The notes: generated by a model from the letters alone, not told the origin. A stretch of DNA of 64,000 bases from Schizosaccharomyces osmophilus (GCF_027921745.1 NC_079238.1:682001-746000), one strand, 5' to 3'. Shown: positions 9,402 through 22,054, counted from the stretch's first letter. A program made the numbers and translations.

Positions 9402-10159
9402 ATGAGTCAGGTTCAGCATTCGCTTGATCTTTCTGCAGTATCAAGGCTGTTACAGTCTGCAAAAACCAGTTTGCAAGACAAACAAGCAAACCAAACAAAC
9501 GAAGTACCAAAACAAGCTTGGGTGCCCAAGTATGTAGTAAACTATGATTCTTTTCTCTTTTTCTTTTTTGACTAACATTTTCTTTTTCTTCTAGAATTCC
9601 TCATTTGCTTGGCTCTGCTTCTAACTTGCCTTCATATTTCCAGCAAAAAAATGTCCCAAGCGTAAAGAAGGAAGAATTGGTTTCGAATGCACCTTCCTAC
9701 CTCGATGATGATTCTTCCATGGAAGAACCAACTACCTTGAACCCCCATGTTCCTGCTCCTGGAATTTCCAAAAAGAAAAAGCCTGCAAAGGACACGGCTG
9801 GAGGAGACTGGTTTGACATGCCCGCAACCGAATTAACTGATTCCGTTAAGCGTGACATTCAACTTTTGAAGATGCGAAACGTTTTAGATCCAAAGCGCCA
9901 TTATAGAAGAGAAAATGCAAAGCAAATGCCAAAGTACTTCCAAACGGGCACAGTCATTGAGGGTCCTCAAGATTACTTTTCCGGTCGTATTACAAACCGT
10001 GAACGACAATCAACGATCACTGATGAACTTGTACATAGTACCGAACGTCGTGATTACTTTAAGAAAAAGTACCTCGAGATTCAAAAATCAAAGATGAGTG
10101 GCCGCAAAGGACAATACAAGAAACTCAAAGAAAGGAGGAAGCCTTCTTATTTAAAATAA
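9402..10159 (+). CDS. fcf2: rRNA-processing protein Fcf2
   Basis: Two exons, 9402-9529 and 9595-10159, 230 residues. The intron has a GTATGT donor, the 'gactaac' branch and acceptor 'tctag', and joins 'WVPK' to 'IPHLLGSA'. The C-terminal half is the Fcf2 domain: 'GGDWFDMPATELT', 'DIQLLKMRNVLDPKRHY', 'YFQTGTVIEGP', 'DYFSGRITNRERQSTI', then a basic 'KKKYLEIQ' to 'KKLKERRKP' tail. Fcf2/TDIF2 proteins act in the early nucleolar cleavages of pre-18S rRNA. The N-terminal half is low-complexity and serine-rich. It is tandem with bet5 and convergent with sak1. Confidence 0.93.
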
Positions 10160-10708
10160 TTACGAAATTTCCCTTCCTGGTTCTTTAATTGCTTTTGGTA
10201 ATGTAAATGCTATGCATGATGCATATATATTGGGTTTTATAGCTGGTTTATTATTTTTGGCATTCGGCTCTTGTTAATAATTGAATTTTTAAATTTAGAA
10301 AGGATGTGCTAATAGAAATTGAAAAAATACTACTTCTCTCTACCTGCCTTTACTTTCGTTTCCTACTTAGCAAAACGATTAGTTGTCAAACGTAGATGCA
10401 TTGGAATTTCCAGACCCCAAAAAATATATTCTATTACAAAAGCTGTAACAAAATGAAAATGAATGAAATTAGATAACCAAAAAAGGATATGATAGATGAT
10501 ATCGAAGAACCGAAGAAAAAAACAATAAAAGAGCTAATGAAACTTTGCCGTGTATCCTATACTCATTCCCCAAGTAGAGATTGCATTTCCAGATATGGCG
10601 AAACAAGAACAAAAGAATATTCATAAACACGTGTCTTGAAAAGATGAACGACAATTAAAACAAAACCAGAAATAATAATAAAAAAACGAACAACTTCTTT
10701 ACTATACA
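10160..10708. other. Convergent 3' region, no gene seen
   Basis: This 549 bp stretch separates the stops of fcf2 and sak1 and must hold both 3' ends. It is AT-rich. A 61-codon minus-strand frame near 10469-10654 has no feature that supports it as a gene. Confidence 0.55.
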
Positions 10709-12943
10709 TCAGCTACAAGCACCATTCGTATCGAAAACAACAGACATATAATCTTCTTCCCTTTGCTTCTGTACATTATCGTAGGCGTCCCACACCGTTG
10801 GCTTATTATGTTGTTCTTGCTGAGGATGAAGGGGAGACACTTCGGTTTGGAACTTTTGAGGAAATTGCTGGGGAATGTGCTGACGAGAATGCAAGGATTG
10901 CGCTAACTGCTCAGACGATAAGGCATCATTTCCATGATAATGAACATTAGAAACTTCATCATTGCCATCATCCAAAAAGCCGCCGATTTCGGCGACCCAA
11001 GTCATGTATTCATCGACCCAACAACGGATCACCCATAAAGCACCAAATGCTTTACCACCGCCGACTGTAATCTCCCGGAGTACACTGGTTTGTAATGCGC
11101 TCAAATAAAGTAAAAACGTTCTTGGAGAGCAAGATGGAAATCTCGAAGGCAGTTCTAAAAAGAAATCGGCCATTCTGTCCAAAACCCCATCAATTTGACG
11201 CAACTCTATCCTATGCATAGCCATATCATTTACATTTGACTGTTCTTTTAAAGGATCATGAAGCTCTGATGGACTAGAGCAAGTCGAAAGAAGAGAAAAC
11301 CATTCGTCAAGAACGTTTACGGCCTCTTTATCGTTTTGCATCACTTCTCGAGACACGATTACCTTCGTGTTCACAAATCGTTCCCAATCGCTACAAATTA
11401 GTTGCCGGTCGGCAGGGTTAGCCAAAAATCTAGCTGCAGCATGTGCTGTATCATTTACCCTTAGAAGGCGGGACAGTAGATTACTGAATGCAGCAGCAGT
11501 CTCAATCTTTACTTGTGCCAAGCAAGGTGAATGAGAGCTGTATATATTAGACATATGACTAAGAAGGTTTTCAGTCAAATGTCGCAACAACACCAAGACG
11601 GGAGTCGGTACTACTTGTAATGTCATGGGAAACAAAAGCTTTAATATTTCCTGATACATAATCATATCCGACTTCTCAATCCATCTGGAAAAGAAGGGTG
11701 AAGCGAGCAATGCAAGAAGAGAGGGTGAAAGGCTATCCGGAAAACTAGATATTTCAGAAAGGAACTGCTTTAAATGCATATAACGTATTGACTCAATGAG
11801 GGTAATGCAATGAGAGGAATAAACCGTCATGAGAGCTGCCTTTGCCTCATGATTATCAAAAGGGGTACTTAAATAGTAATCAATCGGAGGTAGTGAAAAG
11901 GAAGATATATCTAATGAAGGAATCCAAGGAAGTTTATGAGGTGGTAGGAACTTAAGCCTTAGTTTGTACACCGAATTTTGAGTATACCAAAATTTGGGAT
12001 TGGCTTCTGAATGCATAGACGGGCCAAGGCTTTGGTTTGAAGGATTGAACGGAGGCGTGAAATGGTGAACAGAAGATGAAAATGCAGGGTTCGAGGGGAC
12101 AGGTTGATGAGAAAGTTGAGTGGGTATGGTGGAAGACTGGGAGGGAAATAGTCTAGGAGAACTGGCGGAGTGCGGTTGCGTGTTGACGGAGGAAGTTAAC
12201 AAAGAAATTGGGGGCGACGAAGAAGTATACGGGTCAGAAAGAGGAGCACTGGCTTTAAATGTTACAGGAGTTGTACTAGCAGGATCAACAGGAGGAGGAT
12301 ACGCAGGAGCCATTTGGCCGACATCGGTATCAAAGTTAGAAGAGAGGGATTTTGTGAATGATAAAGATGAGTCAGGGGAAACGCTCGACTCGGAAATGCG
12401 ACGGTGCTTTCGAAATGGTTCATGACCACGTAGCTTTAAGCCACAGTAATGGTACTTCGAATGACCTCGAGTGCCAAGCCGCCGGGTTTTAATGGTCGGG
12501 AATAGCATGCGAACAAGTTTACCAAAAGAAGCGGAACTCAATGTTTTCACATGATAGACGTTGCAAGCATCAACATATTGGGCATATATTTGGTTTCTCT
12601 GAACAGCAGCATCTTCTTGGTCTTCACAGGATTGTTTGAGCCAACAAACTCCGAAAATTTGGCGAAGCTTTTCGGCATTTCCTCCATAAGGATCCATTCG
12701 GATCTTTTCAGCAATCGAGTCAAGAGAACAGTTTTCAAACTCTGAAGCCAGTTTTCGAATCTCATACTCTTGATCTTCAGTAGACTTACGAGAAGGTTGA
12801 TTGGGAAATGGATGGGGATTAGCAAACTCTTCGCTATGCTGAAACATAAAACGAGGATTAAACTGTTGTACAGAGTCCAATTGTGGTGCGTGAGCCATTT
12901 CAGGCTGCGGCAAAGATGTTCGCCCAGTCAAATTCGAATCCAT
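10709..12943 (-). CDS. sak1: RFX-family DNA-binding transcription regulator Sak1
   Basis: A single uninterrupted frame of 744 residues from ATG 12943. About residues 100-175 form the RFX winged-helix DNA-binding domain: 'WLKQSCEDQEDAAVQRNQIY', then 'LSSASFGKLVRMLFPTIKTRRLG' and 'GHSKYHYCGLKLR', with the conserved 'RRLGTRG.SKYHY' recognition helix. A long proline- and serine-rich linker follows (about 200-310), then an alpha-helical region (about 330-690) in the place of the RFX dimerization part, and a Q/H-rich tail. Sak1 is the S. pombe RFX protein needed for exit from the mitotic cycle and for genes under cAMP control. It shares a 1.28 kb divergent intergenic region with msw1. Confidence 0.95.
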   Translation of the reverse strand: MDSNLTGRTSLPQPEMAHAPQLDSVQQFNPRFMFQHSEEFANPHPFPNQPSRKSTEDQEYEIRKLASEFENCSLDSIAEKIRMDPYGGNAEKLRQIFGVCWLKQSCEDQEDAAVQRNQIYAQYVDACNVYHVKTLSSASFGKLVRMLFPTIKTRRLGTRGHSKYHYCGLKLRGHEPFRKHRRISESSVSPDSSLSFTKSLSSNFDTDVGQMAPAYPPPVDPASTTPVTFKASAPLSDPYTSSSPPISLLTSSVNTQPHSASSPRLFPSQSSTIPTQLSHQPVPSNPAFSSSVHHFTPPFNPSNQSLGPSMHSEANPKFWYTQNSVYKLRLKFLPPHKLPWIPSLDISSFSLPPIDYYLSTPFDNHEAKAALMTVYSSHCITLIESIRYMHLKQFLSEISSFPDSLSPSLLALLASPFFSRWIEKSDMIMYQEILKLLFPMTLQVVPTPVLVLLRHLTENLLSHMSNIYSSHSPCLAQVKIETAAAFSNLLSRLLRVNDTAHAAARFLANPADRQLICSDWERFVNTKVIVSREVMQNDKEAVNVLDEWFSLLSTCSSPSELHDPLKEQSNVNDMAMHRIELRQIDGVLDRMADFFLELPSRFPSCSPRTFLLYLSALQTSVLREITVGGGKAFGALWVIRCWVDEYMTWVAEIGGFLDDGNDEVSNVHYHGNDALSSEQLAQSLHSRQHIPQQFPQKFQTEVSPLHPQQEQHNKPTVWDAYDNVQKQREEDYMSVVFDTNGACS

Positions 12944-14221
12944 GACTTTTTAGTTCAAATGAACGTTTGTGGTGACAAAGAAGGATAGAAATGGTGAAAA
13001 ATGACCAAACTATTCACCTGCCAAGTTGGAACCTCGTTAGAACAGAGACTGTAGCCCAACTGGCTGAAAATTTGAATGCGTTCCAACGAAATTGTCCAAG
13101 AAACTCCAACCTAAAAAAAAACAAAGGAATAAAAAAAGGCTACAGCAAACGCTTTCCTTCGGTTGAGGAAAAGCACAGCCTGTAAAGTGAGAAATTCCTG
13201 TTTTCCTATGCACAACGGGGCTCGTTCTTTATCCTTATTCAATTACTGGGAAAATCAAGAATGATGTACGAAAAAAAGAACGAAAGCTAATGTCCGCCAA
13301 ATAGAAAAACTAAAAAAATAAAATAAAATAAAAATTGTCCTTGATATTACAGAGAAACGCTCTTTTGTTCAAGTAAAAGCTTTCATTTTCTCAGGTTTCC
13401 AATATAGGTAATGATTTCCTTTTTTTCTTATTGCGATGGAATACAAAACTTGTCGCTCCATTTCACTATACGCGTATGTGGTGAATGATGGGAGCTTGTT
13501 TATGTTTTGAAAACCGGGGACCTTTTCGCTTTCGCTTAAAAATAGTTGTATCTAGACATAATTCAATTCTTCATCTTGAAAATAATAAACTAAGCTTCGT
13601 ATCTTTACGCGCATGAAAAAAACCTGAATCCATCCTTCCTATGTGAGAAGGTGACGCGACATAGGACATAGGCATTCACAAGCTCTCAATGTCTTAATAT
13701 CATTTCGGTGAGATGGAATCCATTTACGAAAAAGGTCCTAGCTACTTTCTGAAATGGAACAGTCTTGGTAGAAGTTGAGTTGTCTCTCGTAAACTTATGT
13801 TTATATTGGTAGCGCGAATCCCATGGCAACCGTTACCATTGTTTACAACGCGAAATTGTAAACAAAAAGACGAAAAGAAATTACTATTCTAAAGATACAA
13901 AAGAAAAAGAAACTGTTCTTTGCGAGTTCCATTTTGTTGATTGAGGTTTTAGTTTAATCGACCTTTGTTTTTCTCTTTTACTTTATTAGTTATATAGAAT
14001 GAAACCTATTTACTGATATTTTCAATTCCAAGACACCAAAAGCTGTAGAAACTTCTTGCATTCAAAAAGTACTACCACCATTCCATTCCTAGTTTTCAAC
14101 CTCCAACGGTCTATTATTGCCATTTTCTGGCGTTGCTTCATCTGTGATTTCTTTAATACACTAGACTTGACTTAGTTTCTCTCTTTTATCCAAGGAATTT
14201 TTGGTGATTTTGAATTTTTTG
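12944..14221. other. Divergent promoter region sak1/msw1, no gene seen
   Basis: About 1.28 kb of AT-rich DNA between two divergent start codons. Long by local standards, perhaps because sak1 needs a larger regulatory region. No frame longer than 64 codons and no RNA gene was seen. Confidence 0.55.
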
Positions 14222-15662
14222 ATGAATATTTCAAATCTAAGTCGTGTCTTAGGAAGTTCTGCCCGAATCGTGTCTGGAATCCAACCGACGGGAATTCCCC
14301 ACATAGGCAATTATTTAGGATCACTGCGACAATGGACCGAATTACAAAATTCCATTCCGTCTAATTCTTCTTCTCAATGTTTTTTCTTTGTCGCTGATTT
14401 ACATGCATTGACCGTCCCCCAGGTTCCTCAAGATTTCTATCAAAGGCGTATGGATACCTTGGCAATTCTGCTGTCCATCGGCATCGATCCACAGAGGTCC
14501 ACCCTGTTTTTCCAATCTGATGTATGTTTTGTCTTGCCTTGTGAATGTATTATAGAGTGAATCACTTTTTACTTTGTATGGATGATGTTGTAGTTGTTGA
14601 TCTCGCTTTCGTCCTCAAAACCCCACGCGGTTTCTTCTTCTTTTCAAACCCATCATACACTACATCTCCTAATGACTAGACTGTTCTTCTGTATAAAACT
14701 CAAGCGATTACTAACCAACGTATAGGTTCCCTATCACACCGAGTTGAACTGGCTGATGGGCTGTCATACCCCAATGGGTCAGTTGAATCGAATGACTCAG
14801 TGGAAGGTAAGTGATATTACTAGTGAAAGGAACCAGAAGAAAAACCTAATCGATATTTTATTTAGTCGAAACTTCAGCTCCATGAGATGGACGCTGTTAC
14901 GTTTTTGAATACAAATCTCGCTTCTTCGGGTAAATTCAATTTAGGCCTCTTTTCGTATCCAGTCCTTCAGGCAGCAGACATCCTTCTCTACGGGTAAGTA
15001 AGATACTTCCTTCAGTATTCTTCCTGGCCACTAACTTAACTCTCTAGCGCTACTCACATCCCTGTCGGAAAGGACCAAAGTCAACATATAGAACTTACGC
15101 GTACTATCGCACGAAAAATTAATTCTACTTTTAAAAAAGAGTTATTCATAATCCCAGATATTATTTTAAGTAAGAGAACTGAAAATTATGCTAATAATTC
15201 TAACAATCAGACTCATCAAGTTCCATCATGGCATTGAAACAACCTAACAAAAAAATGTCCAAATCCGACCAAAATTCAAAAAATTATATCCTTTTAACTG
15301 ATTCTGAACAGGACATTAGGAAAAAAATCGCAGGCGCTGCTACCGATAATATTGAAGGCATTACCTATGGAGATCCAAACCGGCCTGCAATTAATAATTT
15401 ACTAAACATGACGGCTGCTATGACGGATTCAAGCCCCATTACAATAGCCGAAAAATTCAAGCATGCGAGACACTCAGAATTTAAGTCGTCCGTAGCTGAT
15501 ATTATGGTTGGTAGTATCACCCCTTTTGCAAGGTCGTATCAGCAATGGAAAGCAAATCCATCCGAACTTCAATCTATTGCTGAAAATGGAGCGAAAAAAG
15601 CAATGAATCAAGCATTTCCATTTATGAAGGACTTTAAAAATACATTTGGTTTAGGGCCTTAA
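14222..15662 (+). CDS. msw1: Mitochondrial tryptophanyl-tRNA synthetase
   Basis: Five exons (14222-14521, 14726-14806, 14866-14993, 15048-15169, 15211-15662) give 360 residues, with every phase matching. Donors are GTATGT, GTAAGT, GTAAGT and GTAAGA. Acceptors are TAG or CAG, with 'ctaac'-type branches. After a short presequence rich in R, S and L without acidic residues ('MNISNLSRVLGSSARIV') comes 'SGIQPTGIPHIGNYLGSLRQW' with the class I HIGH motif as HIGN. Later come 'QSDVPYHTELNWLMGC', 'YPVLQAADILLY', 'VPVGKDQSQHIELTR'-type residues and the KMSKS loop ('KKMSKSDQ'). It charges mitochondrial tRNA-Trp. The stop lies 10 bp from the end of cls1, so the two transcripts must overlap in their 3' parts. 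Confidence 0.95.
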
Positions 15663-15672
15663 ATTCAAGAAT

Positions 15673-18600
15673 TTACCCGTTCATTTTCCATACGTGTGAA
15701 AGTAAATTTTTTTGTCCCTCTGTTAAGTCTCCAAGGATTGACATTGTTTTTTCCTCACTTTGAACAACCGAATTAACGACCAGACAAGTATTAAATGTCG
15801 CCCTTCTAATTTCCGCGTCAGGGTGCTCAATATATTTAATGACAACTTCTTTTATTAACCTTTCCATCAGTGGATGCGTAAAATCGTTAAATCGCTTAAG
15901 GAATTCAGAAAAAAATAATAAGCATAAAGCCATCTTTTTTTCAGATATTTGCCTTTGAAGTAGCATGTCATGAATAAATATCACTGATTTCTCTGCTCTC
16001 CACACATTTGCAATCACTGAAACTAGATCCTCTACAGCTGCCATGATTATAGGATCGTCTCTTTGTTGTTCTCCCTTCTCTAAGATTATGGAAAAAGTGC
16101 ACTCGTATTGATTGTCTTCAATTGTTTGATATCTTTGGACGATATATACATGTAAGAGCAGTAAACTGTCGGAAACATGCACGTTTTGATTTTCAATTTT
16201 AATAAATTCAAGAAGGGAAGAGAAAAGATCCGTATGCTCCTTTAAAGCAGAAGGGGCTTCCTTGCAGATAGACAGGCAAATTTTTATTAGCTTGCTGGAA
16301 ATGCTACCATCCTTGAAAGCCTCAATTGTATTAGTACAATATTGCGATATCTTTTTTAGATCCATATTCCTTATCTTAGAGGACCCCTTTTCTAACTTTT
16401 TCATTCGATTCTGTAACCATTTATTATGAGGCACTACATTTGGCTTAGAGTTAGTAGCACCTGCAGCAAACTCCTCAACTTTAAGCCTTTCGACATTCGG
16501 CAACTCAGCCAAACTTTCTTTTCTAGAATTACTTATCACTGATGGTGAAAGCGGTTGTGGTAGATCACCGACGATTGTTTCTTCAGTGAGCGATCTTGAT
16601 ACATCTGACATAGGAGAAGATACTGTAGGATCAGAAACAGGGACCTTAAGTTCTGAAAAACTCAAACTAATATCATCCCCCGGAGTATTTTGTTGTTCTA
16701 AGGTTTGGTTTGCAGGTTCGCGAACATCTTCATTGTTGTTGCTTTCTTTAATAAAACCTTCACTCCTTTGTTTTTCATCTGAGTATTTAGATACTTGCGT
16801 AGAGATTATTGATAGCTCTTCCTCTGATGGAATATGTTTGTCCTGTGAAACTTGTATATTCATTTCCGAATCTTTCATGAGTTGTTCAGCACCATAATTT
16901 TCTTTTGTAAATGGGTGCCCAGTCATCAAAACGCTCGTAGTCTTTTCTTCTGCCTTCCCCTTTCCAGTCCCATTAACATTGTTTGAGTTCATTGTATTCG
17001 ACTTATCGGTCAGAACATTCATTGACGGTGCAGGTGCAGATACAGTCTTTTCGGTTTCTATAAAACTCGGAGAAGACTTGTCTTGTTGCTTTAACAGTTC
17101 ATCCTTCCTTGGGGAAAACTCTGAAGCATCATAAACCCAAATGTTATCTTTTCTTTTACTTAAATCAAGGGGCGGCTGTTGCTCAAGCTGATCTACATGT
17201 TCGGTATGTTCGATCATACTCTTATCTTCCAGAATTTTGTTGTCATCTCCTTTTGTTTGACCTTGACCCCAAAACAAAGAATTAGGTTCAACCTCATTTT
17301 CCCTCTCCACTTGTTCAGCTTTAACTGGCTGTGAAGAACTCAATGAATCATTAGCAACATCATAAGCCAAGTCGGAAGTGAAAGAAGCAGATTGATTATC
17401 AGCATTAAAGTGGTCTTTTGAAGGAGAGTTACTAAGGATATCCACATCTTGGGGCTCATGAATGATGTTTTCTACAGGAACCGTTAAATTGGAAGTACCT
17501 TTGAAAGCCTCCTTTGAAGGGGAAATCATCATATCCTTTGGAATATCACCCTCGGCATCATTATTTTTCTTTATGGAGTCTCCAGTAACTTGATTTGGTA
17601 AGCTCGTCATGCTGCTTTCGTTGCTCTTCTTGAATTCATCTTGGTATGCCCAAGAATGGAGAAGTTTTGTTTTAGATTCCTTGTCCATCCCTGCAAGCAG
17701 CATGTCAAACCCGTCGGGATCAAAGGAGTTGAATGCGTAGAGTAAACCACTTAAAGGCAACCAGTTTTTGGATGTCAACCGAGTTTTTGTGATCATAGGA
17801 ATGATTTTAGAGGAGCAAAGTTTCAGCTGCTCAAGACTAAAATCGGAAGAGGGGGACGAGTTGCTATTCGTATGCCTTATGTACTGTAACTCACCTTCCA
17901 ATATCTCTTTCATCCACAATAAACAACCGTGAATTACAATTCGTTTTTGATTTGTATTGAAAGAGAGGTTTTTGTGAGAAGGCGCCATACTAGATATTTC
18001 CATAAGCAAATCAAAAAGAATAAAGAAATACTTATTAGGAGGATGACGACTTTTAAGATAAGGAAATGAGGTCAAAGCAAAGGTGTTACCGGCATTGGAT
18101 AAATCATAGATTGAAAGGAGGAATTGAGAAAGAAAGGACTGGGTATCGATACAATGGCACAAAAGTTCAATCAAAGCTGGTGTATATAAAATGGAATAAA
18201 GAAGCGGAGTACCGTGAAAAAGTGTATGTGTTAAAAATGGCACGTAAGAAGTAAATGATTGAGGGAAGAAAGAATCGTTAGCTTGTTTAAATTCGCAGTC
18301 TTTTTGTAAATTTTTCAGTTTTTCAAAGGAGCTGGTTTCTGAGCTTTCACGTAAATTTGAAGCGGTTTGTTTTTTAGAACTTTGAGGAGTGGCAGAAGAC
18401 GAAGGATGGCTTAATCCTGCATTTGAGCTGGAGGGTGTACTTACTGCGGAACTACTCTTCGATTGTGATTCTGCTCTCTCCCGAGTTGGTGCCACCATTC
18501 GTTGGGGTAACCCTAGCTTTCGTTGAGGGACAGGTGGTGTAAAGGGAATTTCGTCTTTTGGGGTTTTGACCTCAGGACGGATACTAGGTGTCATTGACTT

Positions 18601-20345
18601 TACGGGCGCTCTCTTTGGTCCTGGCATAGATGAAGGAGGAAGTTGTTGATTCCGATTAGGGTTTGCAAGCTCTAATTGTTTGATAGCAGAAGGTTCAAAT
18701 GTTTTGAGAAGCTCTTCCTTGCTATTTGGAAAGTACTCAACAAATTTCCAAAAAGATTTTCGATAAGACTCGCGGACTTGTGAATTAGAGTCTGTTATTC
18801 CTTTGCATATGATTTTTTCAAACAAACTTTGATTAACAGATATTTTGATATGTGATTTTGCAACCGGATACAAAGCAAGCAGTAAAGATATCCAGCCGCT
18901 AGCAAAAACGCGAAGCTGAGCATTAGTGTCGTTAGCAGCAAGTGAAACGTATTGCAAAGTTCTTGATAGAGGACCACATAAAGAGAGGATGGAAGCAAAG
19001 GTAACGTTAGCAGCCTGAGACACAATCCTCTTGGTGACAGAGCACATCTTCAAAAGATTTGGCAAGATAGCATCAAGATATCCATCCATATGGCTTTTAA
19101 GTATAAAAGCCATTTCTTTGAGGAGTTGTATCGTGGAATAGCTAAGCGTGGTACGCAATGACATAAAACCAACAAGGATACCACGAAGAAGCGACTTCAA
19201 AACAGACAGGAGTTCGGGTAAATACTGATCCGGGGCATTTCCACGCAGGTATCGACGAATTTGTAAGATATTGGATTGACGCAGAGACCAGTTTTGTTCA
19301 GTTTCACGTCCTTCAAATGAAGAAAGCATAGCAGCAACGTCTTGTTCGAGTTGCTTTGGGAAATTCACGTACAAAGGATCGACTTTTTCTAACTCGACAG
19401 CAGGATAAAAGGAAGAAATAATGGGCAAAGTGGAAGGTAGAGATAGGGAACCTGTGTGAGAAAGAGATGAAGAATCATCTGTGGATTGGGGGGATAAGTT
19501 TTTAGAAAAAAATTGAAGCAAATCCTTTCGAAGACCTTGATGCGACTCAAGTTCTCGAAGAAGGTGGGCCTTTGTAGAAGGCGAACAATCCTTGTGAAGG
19601 AGAACCAATAACTCTTTTGTATCTTCTCGAAGAGAAGGATCCGCATGCTCCAAATTGGCGAATAGAAAAGGGCGAAGAGCTTTAAGGTCAAAGGATAAAT
19701 CTGAACGATGGGCTAACGCAAACCATTTTAGAGCTTGTATACGGATCTCGGCGTTTTTGTTGGTTGACAAGGCATGGTGCAAACTTTTTTCAATTTCTAC
19801 AGGATTAAATTGCCAAAGCTCTAGCAGAATCGTGAGAATGCGTTTACTAAGATCTCGGGAAGCTAGATGGTCAAGTACAAGATTTTTTAAAAGTGGAACA
19901 CGAAATTTAACCCATGAGGGACATTGCGCCCGAAGTCTTCGAAGGAATGTTTCATAACATGAAATTGCACACCGAAGAATCAAAGGATTTACGGTTGCAA
20001 GAGAAGCTTTGAAGCACTCTATGTAGATAGGTAGATCTTCATTCTAAAAGCACAAATTAGCGACTGATCGAACGAAAGACAAGGAAAACGTCGTTTGTAA
20101 ACATAACGAAGCATGAGTATCAATCGCGCATGTAGACCTTTCCAAAGGTAAGTAGTTATACAACGTACAGGAATATTGTTTTTGTTGAAAAATGAGCGTA
20201 AAACGTCCAATTGGGATGTTTTTTCATCTGTAGAAACTAGAAAAGAAGGTTAGCAGGGGTTACCAAGGAAAGCAGAAATTGCAGAATTCAACGAACCATC
20301 GCTTTTCAGAAACTGGAAAAGATTACGTGCATCTCCTTCGGCCAT
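15673..20345 (-). CDS. cls1: CLASP-family microtubule-associated protein
   Basis: Three exons: 20345-20264, about 20227-20169, and 20043-15673, giving about 1503 residues. Exon 1 encodes 'MAEGDARNLFQFLKSDGS'. Intron 2 has a GTACGT donor and a 'gctaat' branch, and joins 'NNIP' to 'NEDLPIYIECFKASL'. The N-terminal and central parts carry HEAT/TOG-type helices (for example 'SLRTTLSYSTIQLLKEMAF', 'KSHMDGYLDAILPNLLKMC', a region with 'RESYRKSFWKF'), then a basic serine/proline-rich microtubule-binding stretch (about 470-580), a long acidic and serine-rich disordered part, and a helical C-terminal domain. CLASPs rescue and stabilise microtubules at spindle midzones and interphase overlaps. Intron 1 is very short: 36 nt, or 27 nt if the first AG is used (both keep frame). 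Confidence 0.92.
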
Positions 20346-20510
20346 TGATTTTAGCTGGAAAGGAGGGAACAGAAACGAATGCAGTATGAAAACGAAAGAA
20401 AAACAAAGTACCGTGGTGTAGAAGGTAGAAGCGTCGTTAGCAGTAACAAGGATTGGGAGAGGAATCTGATTACCTCATATAGTTTTTTATTGATCACCGT
20501 ATCATAAAGC

Positions 20511-20582
20511 GGGCATATGATGCAGTGGTAGCATGCTCGCTTTGCATGCGAGTTGGCCTGGGTTCAATCCCCAGTGTGTCCA
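20511..20582 (+). tRNA. tRNA-Ala(TGC)
   Basis: A 72-nt cloverleaf without intron. The acceptor stem pairs GGGCATA with TGTGTCC (two G-U pairs), D-loop 'TGATGCAGTGGTAGCATG', anticodon stem CTCGC/GCGAG closing loop TTTGCAT with anticodon TGC, and a T arm CTGGG-TTCAATC-CCCAG. The A discriminator is at 20582. A T-run follows from 20585 as the Pol III terminator. Confidence 0.95.
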
Positions 20583-20622
20583 ATCTTTTTTTGAACCTCA
20601 TTACTTGGAGTAATTCAATCAG

Positions 20623-20626
<4 letters not shown>

Positions 20627-20653
<27 letters not shown>
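20627..20653. repeat. Poly-T run (27 T)
   Basis: An unbroken run of 27 T a few tens of bases downstream of the tRNA-Ala gene, well beyond what Pol III needs for termination. Its length is likely to vary between isolates and to be prone to sequencing error. Confidence 0.85.
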
Positions 20654-20657
<4 letters not shown>

Positions 20658-22054
20658 CTCTATCTTTATTCAATTGTATCTGTCTTTTGCTATGATTCAT
20701 ATTGCTTTGTCTGAAACGACGCAACTGAAAGAAGTGAGAAAATATAAAAGGAAACAATCTTAGTAAACCGTAGAGGAAAAACTTTGTAATTTATTTGGAA
20801 ATTTGATAAAGCGTCAAATACATTTACTTTTCTAGACGCGAATTTTATTTTATTTTATTTATTTTTTCTGTAGCAAACAAAAGGTAAACAAACAAATCCT
20901 TTGCCATTATGTCATCTTAAAATTATATCGTAAGCGAAAGCCAAAAGCGTATTGAAAACATTTGACCAATTACGTATTGCATAGCTTTGTCCCCGATTAC
21001 TGCCATGTCGGTCTTTTACCATTTGTTTACATGGTATATAGAAGGCTTCATCGTGGTGTTTTGTTTTACTCATTGAAATAAAAGAATAATCATGTTAACA
21101 ATATGAGCAATTGATTGAATTTCTGAAACTTATTTATATGGTTGTCCATTCGTTCTCAAACAATTTTGCCAAGACAAATTCATGGATAGTTTTTTTTTTT
21201 GCGTCCGTGTCAACAACGACGTTAAGAATTAACTTACTCTACTAAGTGCATGACTTCCAGGAATAAAAGAGCTTATCTATGAAGCCCGTCTAATCTCGCT
21301 ACACTAAAACGGTTATCAATGATCCATTGATTTCAAAAGGATTGAAACTTGGGGAGCCTGACTTTGGGTTTGGTAGAATTCAGAGGATTTACTTCAAATA
21401 ATCCTTTACGTTAGACTACAGCGTCTTGACAATTTCATGAAGGAAGTATTGAATTACCGTAAGCTGTACACCGAATTGTAAGAGTTTGCTGCCGTTTTCC
21501 GGAGAATCACACACTTTGCGGACATCTGCCTTTATAGGTATTATGATGATGCAACTTATTGGTAGAGACTATATCCGAGAAGATCGTTGTCGCATATTGT
21601 CGAAGATTGACCTCTTCACTTGAGTGTAAAAAAGGCAAAAATCGCTGCCGGTAAGTACCTCAATCTATAGCTTTTTGCCGTTCCTACCAATCAAAAAGTA
21701 GAACATTATCCTCATAATTGACTCAAGATGAAATCCTTGGTACCTCCTTGAGCTCAGCTGGTACAGAGTCGTGCAGCATTTAGGATTTCACACGAAGGCA
21801 GATGGTTTTCAACAATTCAATTCAAATAGAAGCGCCTAAAAACTGATGAGCACTTTGGTTTTATGAAAGGAGTCAACAAGCAACAAACACACAGAAACAA
21901 GCAGTTGGGATTGTACTCTGCTTTGAAAGGATATTCACCACATGTTATAACAGCAAAAAGCCTGGAAACTGGTTTCAAAATAATAACCAAAGAAATTAAA
22001 GTAAACCTTTTATAAATCTTTACTATACAATTGGAAAGAATCCTTTTGTTCGTA
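20654..22054. other. Long gene-poor stretch, no intact gene seen
   Basis: About 1.4 kb between tRNA-Ala and ppt2. Scattered short frames with many stops (for example around 21330-21420 and 21430-21530 on the plus strand) could be remains of a gene, but I cannot match any to a family. In S. pombe I recall a pyruvate decarboxylase-like gene near this place. No trace of its motifs (for example the GDG...NN thiamine-diphosphate motif) is visible here. Confidence 0.45.

Noticed and set aside
10469-10654. 61-codon minus-strand frame between fcf2 and sak1
   Set aside because: No motif, and the DNA is simply AT-rich between two convergent genes.
12120-12425. Plus-strand frame opposite sak1
   Set aside because: A mirror of the proline/serine-rich linker of Sak1.
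21241-22054. Possible decayed gene between tRNA-Ala and ppt2
   Set aside because: Short frames suggest something, but nothing can be matched to a family, so only the gap is listed.
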